This document shows, piece after piece, positions 41,901 to 50,900 of a stretch of 64,000 nucleotides of DNA (its first letter is position 1; each line of letters starts with the position of its first letter). The notes under the pieces were generated by a model. The model searched no databases, had not been told where the DNA came from, and was given only the letters and a program-made list of their open reading frames with translations. Source of the stretch: Sepiola atlantica (taxonomy: Eukaryota; Mollusca; Cephalopoda; Sepiida; Sepiolidae). The position numbers and the translations under genes were made by a program. Location of the stretch: NCBI GenBank assembly GCA_963556195.1, contig OY744521.1:127230459-127294458 (forward strand). The letters are read 5' to 3'.

Positions 41901-44900
41901 GATTGCATCTGGAGGACAAAAATCAAAGAATCACAACAGAAACCAATTGAATGGATAATAACACAAACAGATACTCAAGAGTACACATAACAACAAAAGA
42001 AACTCCAAAAAGAAAGGATTAAAATAACAGGAATACAAATTAGAAAATAGATTTAACGCATACAATACTGGCTGGGCTCAAGGGTAATTTCAAAATGGCT
42101 TCTTTATATATAGAGTGGTTTCAGTAAATATTTTAGTCACAAAATTTTCCGACAATTGAGTTTTAGGTTGTTAATTTGGGTATCTGATTTTGGTTAATAA
42201 GAGCGAAATATAAAAAAAATTTGAGGGTTTAAAAATGGTAGCTTCATTGTTTATATCAATATTTGTTCATACCATACACTGGACAAAGCAGGTGAAGCTA
42301 GGGGGGTAGCGCTTGATATATCTAAAGCCTTTGACAAGGTATTTTCATAAAAATTAATTCATATAGTATTACTGGACGAATATTTAATATAATTAGATCC
42401 TTCCTAAATAAAAGAAAGATCCAGGTTGTCCTCTATGGCTGTTCATCCAAACAACATGACATAAATGCTGGTGTACACCAGGGGACGATCCTTGGACCTT
42501 TATTGTTCCTGATTGATTCCTGTGTCTTAGATGGGTATATTTGCTGATGACACCACACACTACTCTCGTCATGAGGGTAAAACGGACGCGTACATATTCG
42601 AGGCATTAGCTAAATCCTTAGAAAATGACCTCAAGTCTGTAGTGGAATGGGGTCATATATGGATAGTAACACTTAATGATGCTAAGACAAAGCTCCTTTC
42701 CTTCAATAACTACAAGAAACCTCTTCAACCACCGATTGCCATGGCAAATAACACCCTACGTCAAAGTCCAAACTCCTCGGCCTAACATTCACAGGTAACA
42801 TAAATTGGAACAAATATATTGAAAACATTGCCAGGGCTGCTGCAAAGGTGGGCTCTCTCTACCGTGCCAGTAAACTTTTCACACCTGAATGTATCCTATA
42901 TCTTTACAAAGCCACAATCTGCCCATGCATGGAGTATTGTCACATCTGGGCTGGTGCACCATCCACTAGTCTCTCCCTCTTAGACAAAGTTCAAAAAAGT
43001 ATCTAATAGGTCCCTCACTATCCACCAAGCTTCAGCCCCTGTCCCATCGCCGCAATGTTGCATCCTTGTGCTTGTTTTACAAGTACTTCAATGGAATGTG
43101 CTTCGATGAACTTGCTGCTCTGGTGTCCTTTCGACATAAATACACTAAACCAACCCGACAATGAGCTAAGTCTCATCCATTCACTGTGGAGGTCCCCAGA
43201 TGGTGGAAAGCCTTCTACTCCAATAGATTCTTTCCTCGTGCTGCCGGCCTTTGGAACTCCTTCCCTGCTCCCTGTTTCCCCAACCATACCGACATGCAGA
43301 AATTTAAAACTAATATGAACAAGTATCTCGCTGCACAGCTCCCAATTTAAGGTGACCCCTAAATTTTTACCCTAATTCTCAGTAGCCCCTTACAACTACA
43401 GTGGCAACTTGCTTTGTTTGGGGTGAACTATGTTAATAAAAAAAACAAAAGAGATTTGATGTTTGATTTTTACTGTTGATTGATAAAAAATAAAAATCAA
43501 TAAATTTGATTTTGGTTGTAAAAACTAATTAAATTATTTGCAATGAAATATTTGGAAATTGTTTGGCAAATTAGGTTTTTATTTAAATCACTTGACCAAT
43601 ATTCAAAATCAAAAGATTCCCGGGCAACACCGGGTAGAAGCAGCTTGTAGTAAATAAAAAAAGTAAAGTGTGACATGAAAACATGTTTTTTGGCTTTAGT
43701 TGTTGCATTCTTGCAATTATATGCTTTGGTTTTCATTTTCTATTTTCAGTTTTATGCAGAATAAACGTCAATCCGTCCAATTTCTCGTTCAATTGATGAT
43801 TTTATGTAGAATAAATTATCTTGCATGTAATCATCACTTGAGATGTTCCAAATCCTGAAGCCAGCCAGACTTGACACAAAAAGGGTGTAGAACCACTGGA
43901 AGAAGACATTTAAGAATTTTATTGATTTGTGTGGGGAGCAGGCTCACCGACAAATTCAGGTTTATTGTGTTTCCTCGGATATCTTTGCGTCAAAGACATC
44001 CTTATAACAGGCCAAGAGATCTACATTTGGGGTCTTCTACCGGAGACAACATTTCCAATCAGCAGATTTCTTTTTAGCTGCTAACACTTCATTCAATGCG
44101 TCAATAAATTTTCATTTTGACAGGAATTTCTAACTAAAATTTATTTCAGCTGAGATACTGTATTATATATATCAATTACATTTGGATCATAAATTTGTGA
44201 GTATACTGTAAAAGTCAAAATTAAATTTTATTGAGAACTTTTTTCTTTTCATATTAACATACCATTTTTTTAGTTGGAAATAATCATGTGTTGAAAAACT
44301 CTATAATTGTTTCATTTCTAAAACAAGTTATTTCTGGAATAAACAAAGCTGTCAATATGAAAAAAAAACTTTAAAAAGATTTACATTATATACTCAGAAA
44401 TGCACAAACTCATGTTAGAATTAACAGCACATTTAGTGACAGCTTTAAATCTTAAAGGAGGAGTCCGTTGCTTTTCTTTTGTATTTTAGGAGCATTGTCC
44501 GAGGAGTTTTGTACAGATTGCCCGGTAGAGATGTTCTATTCTGATGATTTAGTACTTGCCTGTAAAACAATGGAAGGTCTACTTGTTATGTTAAAGGCCA
44601 GGAAGAATGCTATGAAAAGTAAAGGTCTGAGAGTGAATGTTACTAAGACCAAAGTGATGATTAGTGGTTGTAGTGTTCGAACGTTCCCTTGCCAAGTTTG
44701 TAAAAAGTGAGTAGAGTGCAACTCAATTTTTTTTTTGTAGTACTTGTAAGCATTGGGTACACAAGTGCAGTGGAATTACAGGTAGGTTGGGAGAGGATAA
44801 CCAGTTTGAATGTAAGAAATGTAAAACAATGGAGATGAATGAGAACTCAGATGTGGCGAAAGTATATTTGGATGGTGAAGCTAGATAGTTTGTTTAGAAG

Positions 44901-47900
44901 TTTTGTTACTTTGGTGATACCATTGGAGCACATGGAGGAGCAGGTGCTAGTGTGACTGCAAGAGTCAGGAGTGGATGGAGTAAGTTCAGGGAACTGCCAT
45001 TACCAACCAACAGAGTGTTACCACTTTTGACAAAAGGAAGAGTCTATCCGACATGTGCACAAAGTGTGATATATGGAAGTGAAACCTGGTCAGTGAGGAT
45101 TGAAGACATGCATTGCATGGAGAGAAATGATGAGAATGATACAATGGATGTGTAATGTGAGCCTTAAATATAGGCTTAGATATGATGACCTCAGAGGAAG
45201 ATTAGGTCTGGACAGTATTGGGAGATGTGTGCAGAACAAGAGACATTGACAGTATGGCCACGCGAAATAATAGAGAGTTCTAAGGATTAGTAGATATAGA
45301 ACAGTTGAGTTAGCAGAGTCAGTTGGCAGGGGTAGGCCAATGAAAACTTGGGAGGAAGTGATAAGGATGGACTGAGAAAGAGGAATAAATAAAGACCCGG
45401 TCAGAGATAGTCAATTTCCAAAAGCCGCCCAACACATGCCATTATGTAAAACTGATATTAAACCGAATATGATAACTTTCTAAAAATAATATAAAACAGA
45501 AATGAAATTCAGATTTTAAACAAGTCAGACGAAACAATTTTTCAACTATTACCTAAAAATTAAAAAAAGGGTATTTCTTTAATAAACAAAGCTGTCAACA
45601 TGCAAAGGAAACCTTAAAAAAGATTATGACATTAAACTTTTACAAAATATATAAAACTAACTAGCAAATTTGTCTAAAGAAATGAAAACAGTCGAGTTAG
45701 CAAGGTCAGTTGGCACCGTTTTTATTTTTTTAAATTAATAATGGCGAAAGAAAATAGTTCTCAATGAAATTCAATTTTGACCTTTTACAGTATACTCACA
45801 AACTCAAATGTAATTTACGATATAATACAGAAATTCAGCTGAAATAAATTTGATGAGTTAGAAATCTCTTTCAGAACAAAAATTTCTTGAAGCATTGAGA
45901 GTGAAGTGTTAGCACCTGAAAAGATACCTGCTGAATGACTGGAAATTTTGCCTCCAGTAAAAGATTCCAAATGTTAGATCTCTCTGCCTGTTATAGGGAT
46001 GGCCTTGGTTTGAGTATATTGAAAACTGTTTTACATATGAAGAAGCTATTGAAACTCTTCAGAGACTGCATTTTGGACACACCAAATGAAATATTTGCCC
46101 AATACTAATTTCTGACAAAGCAACAGCAGCCTGAAGAGTCTCCCTAACATTTCTTACAGGAGCTCCAAAAATTAATACAAACTATAAAACTGTTACTGAT
46201 GAGCAATATCGAGAATTGGGACAAGTGACAGAAGCATTTATTATTGGGACAAACTACAGCTGACAGCATCTCCTGGAAAATGCAGTTTTAGATATGCAAG
46301 GTGCTTTCGATCAATCTTGTGTCTTATATATTGCTTAGAAACTTTCTGCAGTATACCAGTGATCAAATCGTGTAGTTGCCACTGTTAAAATAAAACCACC
46401 AACTTCGATAGCATCATCTTTATCTCCTGGCACTGTTGATGCTCTGCCTACCAACACTTCATTTAGTAGGAACTGCCTGTTTTGAGGTAATGTTAATCAC
46501 AATCAGAAAATCTGTCCAGCTCACAATAGACCTGCTACAGGTGTCGAAAGAATGGACATTTCTATAAGGTTTGTCGTTCAAAACTTTGGGTAATACAGAG
46601 TATCACTCCTGCTCTCTTCAATCCGACCTTGTGTGCTGTCAATGATGGTTGCTTTCGTAGTCTGGCTCATATTGCTGTAAGCGACAAAATCCATGATAGA
46701 GTGATGGCAGATGTTGTTGACACCTTTAACTCAGATACCCTTATTAGTTGAACCATTATAGATTATGATCCGCAGTTGAAATTGTTTCCCGGCTGACAGT
46801 TCTCTCATTCTGTAGTGTTCCGGACAATACCAAACCTGTGTCAACTAAATCAAAATGTTTTAGTTATCATATTCGGTTAAATATGTTGGACAAATTAATG
46901 GCTGATGATACAAACGAACGATCGTAAGTTCATTGACAGTGAAATATCAAATTTACTATCAGAAATAGTCATTAAGATGGGTTTCTCCCTATGGAGGGCT
47001 TAAGTTGTAATAGCTAAGGATCCGCAGAAAAACCATAAGAGACTTTGTATAGATTATTAAAAAATTGTCAATTTGTACATCAAACTTGACGCTTACTTCT
47101 TGCCTCTCATAGATGAAATGCTAAATGATCAGCCAAGTATAGGATTTTTTAAACTTCTGATCTGAGAAGTGCATACCATCATATTTCTATCATTGATGCA
47201 GACAAGAAATTCACAGACTTTGAAACTGACAGTAGGTCGTACCAGTTTTGGCGATTAACATTCGGGATTACAAATGGAGTGTTAAGGTTTCAGGAATGCA
47301 TAAAGCAATTGATTGAGGAAAAGAAATTGTAAGATACCTTCCTGTATTTGGACAACATCACAATTGGCGATGTAGACCAGGAGCAGCATGATCGTAACTG
47401 TCTTATATTTCAAGAATCTGTAAAACGCTAGGGGCTGACATTGAATGAATCAAAGATCAGTCATTTCAAGTAAATACTCACAGTTGTTAACGAATAGTCC
47501 TAAACATTTAATGACTGGATGAACTCATGCCTTTCCTTGTCCAGGCATGAGTTCATCCAGTTATTAAATGTTTAGATCAGATCTTGTATAGGTGTTCTTG
47601 TTTCGTTCATTCTGATAGAGGGTTTTCTTTCATAAGGCAGGAATTGAAATCATACTTTACAGCAAAAGGTACTGTCATAAGTAGATTTACTCCATATCAT
47701 CTGACTGAGAACTCACAGCTTAATTTGAAAAAACGTTTGATTAGCATTGATCAGTCATGATATGGATGTGAAACAATCTACATTTCTTAAGATCATTATT
47801 GTATACCTCATGAAAGGTTCTTCACTTTTCCTCGTTGGTCTCCCTCAGAACATTCATTACCTTCTTGGCTTGTACCTGTACCAGTCTTGTTGAGGAAGTT

Positions 47901-50900
47901 CGTACACTCAAATAAAACCGATAAACTGATAGACCAAGTTGAGCTGATTGATGTTAACAAGACTTTTGCAAACATCAGATACCCAGATGGGCGCGAGTCT
48001 GCAGCTTCCCTTCAAGATTTAGCTCCCCTCCTTTCTGTGTGAAACAAAGCAAGTGTGCGGATGAAGGTGTTGATGCTTCCGGATTGGGCAATCCTTCAAA
48101 TTTCCAGAAGGCACAATTCTGGCTCTAATAAAGTAATCATAGCAGATGCATCTATTGTCCAGCTCCAGAAGAGACCTTACCCACCAGTCTAAGACAATCG
48201 ATCTGTCAAAGTATGCAAAAACAAAACAAAAAACAGCAAGTTTAATGATTTTTTATTAGCAGGATCATGTGCTGGTAACCTTTCCCCTTGATTACTCTTG
48301 TGAAATTGCACTTTACTGTGGAAACTGAAGTTGGGTGTTGTATGTCATTTGGGAGGTGATGACAATTAGAACTTGGGAACTACTTAAACTTATCTTTCTC
48401 CTTGCAGGAAAGAATGATATGAAAGTGGTGGGCTGTTGTATGCCTTGCATTCTTATGCGCTTTGTTTTTTTCTATTTTCAGTTCTATGTGAAACCTGGCC
48501 AATGAAGGTTGAGGATATGTGTTGCATGGAGAGAAATGATGAGAATGAGATGATGGATGTGTAATATGAATCTTAAAGATAGGCTTAGATTAAAACTGGA
48601 CAGTATAGGGAGATGTGTGCAGAACAGGAGATTTTGTTAGTATGGTCACATTGAAAGAATGAATGAGAGTTCTTGGGATAGTAGATGTAGAACAGTTGAG
48701 ATAGCACAGTCAGTTGGCAGGGGAAGGCCATGGAAAAGAATGGATTTAAGTGAAAGAGGAACAAATAAAGACGCCAAAGATAGGTTAGTTTGAAAATCAA
48801 TTTCTAAAACCGTCTAACACATGTCAGCATGTCAAAACGAATATGATGATGAAGCAGAATAAAACCTTTCTCATTTCAATGTGCAAGTCGCATAGAGACA
48901 AGAAACACAGAGAAAAAATTGTTTACTATTTTATTAATTTTAAAGATGATAAAAACAGTTTTTCATCAGCAATTCTTATGGATTTTGGAAGAATTATAGG
49001 TACTTTTTTACAGTAGGACCCGCGCTAAAAGTGCATCGGCATCGATACTTTCTGGATGTTTACGTTAAACTCCAGTGCCGAATGAAATATCCATTAACTT
49101 ACCTGCATCTAAAAAACACAAACGAGGCAGGATTTACAAGCAAAAAAAATTTTCATGAAATAAATATTTTTTTAACGAAGATTCAAATAAGTGTTTAAAT
49201 TAAAAAGTTATGTTTTATTTTTCTTATTAAACATAACAAATATGATCCAGGTGTACAAGATCCTGACTAAAAAAGACAATGTGGACCAAGAAAAACTACT
49301 ACCACTCCATCATTCATCCAGAACCAGGGGTAACTCCTTAAAGCTAGTGAAACAGCACGGAAGACTGAATATAAGAAAGTATTCATTCGGACTTAGAGTG
49401 GTTAACAGCTGAAATTCCTTATCGGACGGCGTGATCAGTGCCAGAACCATGAATGACTTTAAGACTTAGCTAGACCAGCATTGGAGTGATAGACTCTATA
49501 TGTCCTGCCCATTGTACGCACTCTGTAGTCTAGATGATACAAGAAAATACAGGCAATTTTTAATGGTCAGAGTGCTCACCTCTCGGGCGCTGGCTTTTCA
49601 AACCCCACTTTCCCGACCTTGGGTTACATCTTACTTGTGGGAGTAAGATAAAACTGGCCTTGTGCCCAACTCCTGGAGAGGAATAAATGGTGCAATTTTA
49701 CTTATAGGCCAATCAAGTTAATTGTTTTCATGTAAAAGCATTATTTTGTACTTAGTCATATTTTATCTCTCACGCCCCGAAAAAGAATTTTAAAATATCA
49801 AGCAGAACTTTAATTAGAACGATTTTTTCATTTCGATGTTCAACCTGTATTTGTGAGCGAGCCGACATTTTGGGCTGTGAGCGGTCGGTAGAATAGACAA
49901 GGGGACACTTATCTGCCCTTAGTTAGCTAATCGGCCACTAACCGGCCACTCCGAAAATCGCACACTCGCCAGTTCATATAACCCTTATGGAAATGTAAAA
50001 ATCGTTCTAATTAAAGTTCTGCTTGATATTTTAAAATTCTTTTTCGGGGCGTGAGAGATAAAATATGACTGAGTAAGTACAAAATAATGCTTTTACATGA
50101 AAACAATTAACTTGATTGGCCTATAAGTAAAATTGCACCGAATAAATAAATAAATACAAGAAAACATGTATAGGAGTTTCCCTTAAAAATGTATATCTAA
50201 ATAACAGTGAAAATTAAGTGTTGCTTTACATTTTTTTTTTTTTTACTGATTATTTTTGTTGATTTCGTTAGGGTTTAGGGCAGGGTTAAGAATTAGGGTT
50301 AGGGCAGGGTTAGGAAAGGCTCGTTTGCTGTCAAAGACGGGGTACAAGTGGAAGAAAGCATTTCAACCGGGTACTGTTCAGCTAGCTGCGACAAATTCAT
50401 GTTGAAATTGCGTTCCTATCAATTTGCAAGTTCAGCGTTTCATTCAGTTTGAAAGTTTAGGTGTCGTCTGCTTATTCGTCTCGCTCCGGGGCTTTCCGGC
50501 GTTTAACGTAAACCGCCGGAAAACACCGAGAGACTTTTAGTGCGGGTCCTACTGTAAAAAAAAAAAGTACCGAATTATCAGATTGAGAATTTGTTTCCAT
50601 TTGATCACAGTAAGTAAAACACTCACCTAACAGAATTAAAAGACTAATAATCGATAAAAGATGATCGGGCAATAGTCACGTGGCTTGAAAGTAGTCGATT
50701 GCTGATAGATTGAAAATATTGTTTGAAACAGGCAAACAAATAACTACAGGTAAAACTATTAAATTCGGAGTGAAAACAAAACTTATCGAATTTTTTAATT
50801 GATGAAAGAACAAGAAAAAAAGAAGAATCGAAATTGTTTCTACGTACCCTTGATACGGACTATATTTCAGATGTTAAGATAATTCGTTATTACATAAGTG

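Larger units (their letters stand above)
49011..50554. mobile_element. Element with pogo-like inverted ends (TA-flanked), filled with nested insertions
   Basis: The left end at 49011 reads cagtaggacccgcgctaaaa. The right end at 50554, reversed, reads cagtaggacccgcactaaaa. Similarity extends for about 75 bp, including a tttacgttaaac block, and both ends lie next to TA. CAGT-starting ends at TA sites are typical of the pogo/Tigger branch of Tc1-mariner. No transposase was seen. The interior holds a LINE fragment, a SINE part, a 451-bp MITE and a telomere-like tract. Confidence 0.7.
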
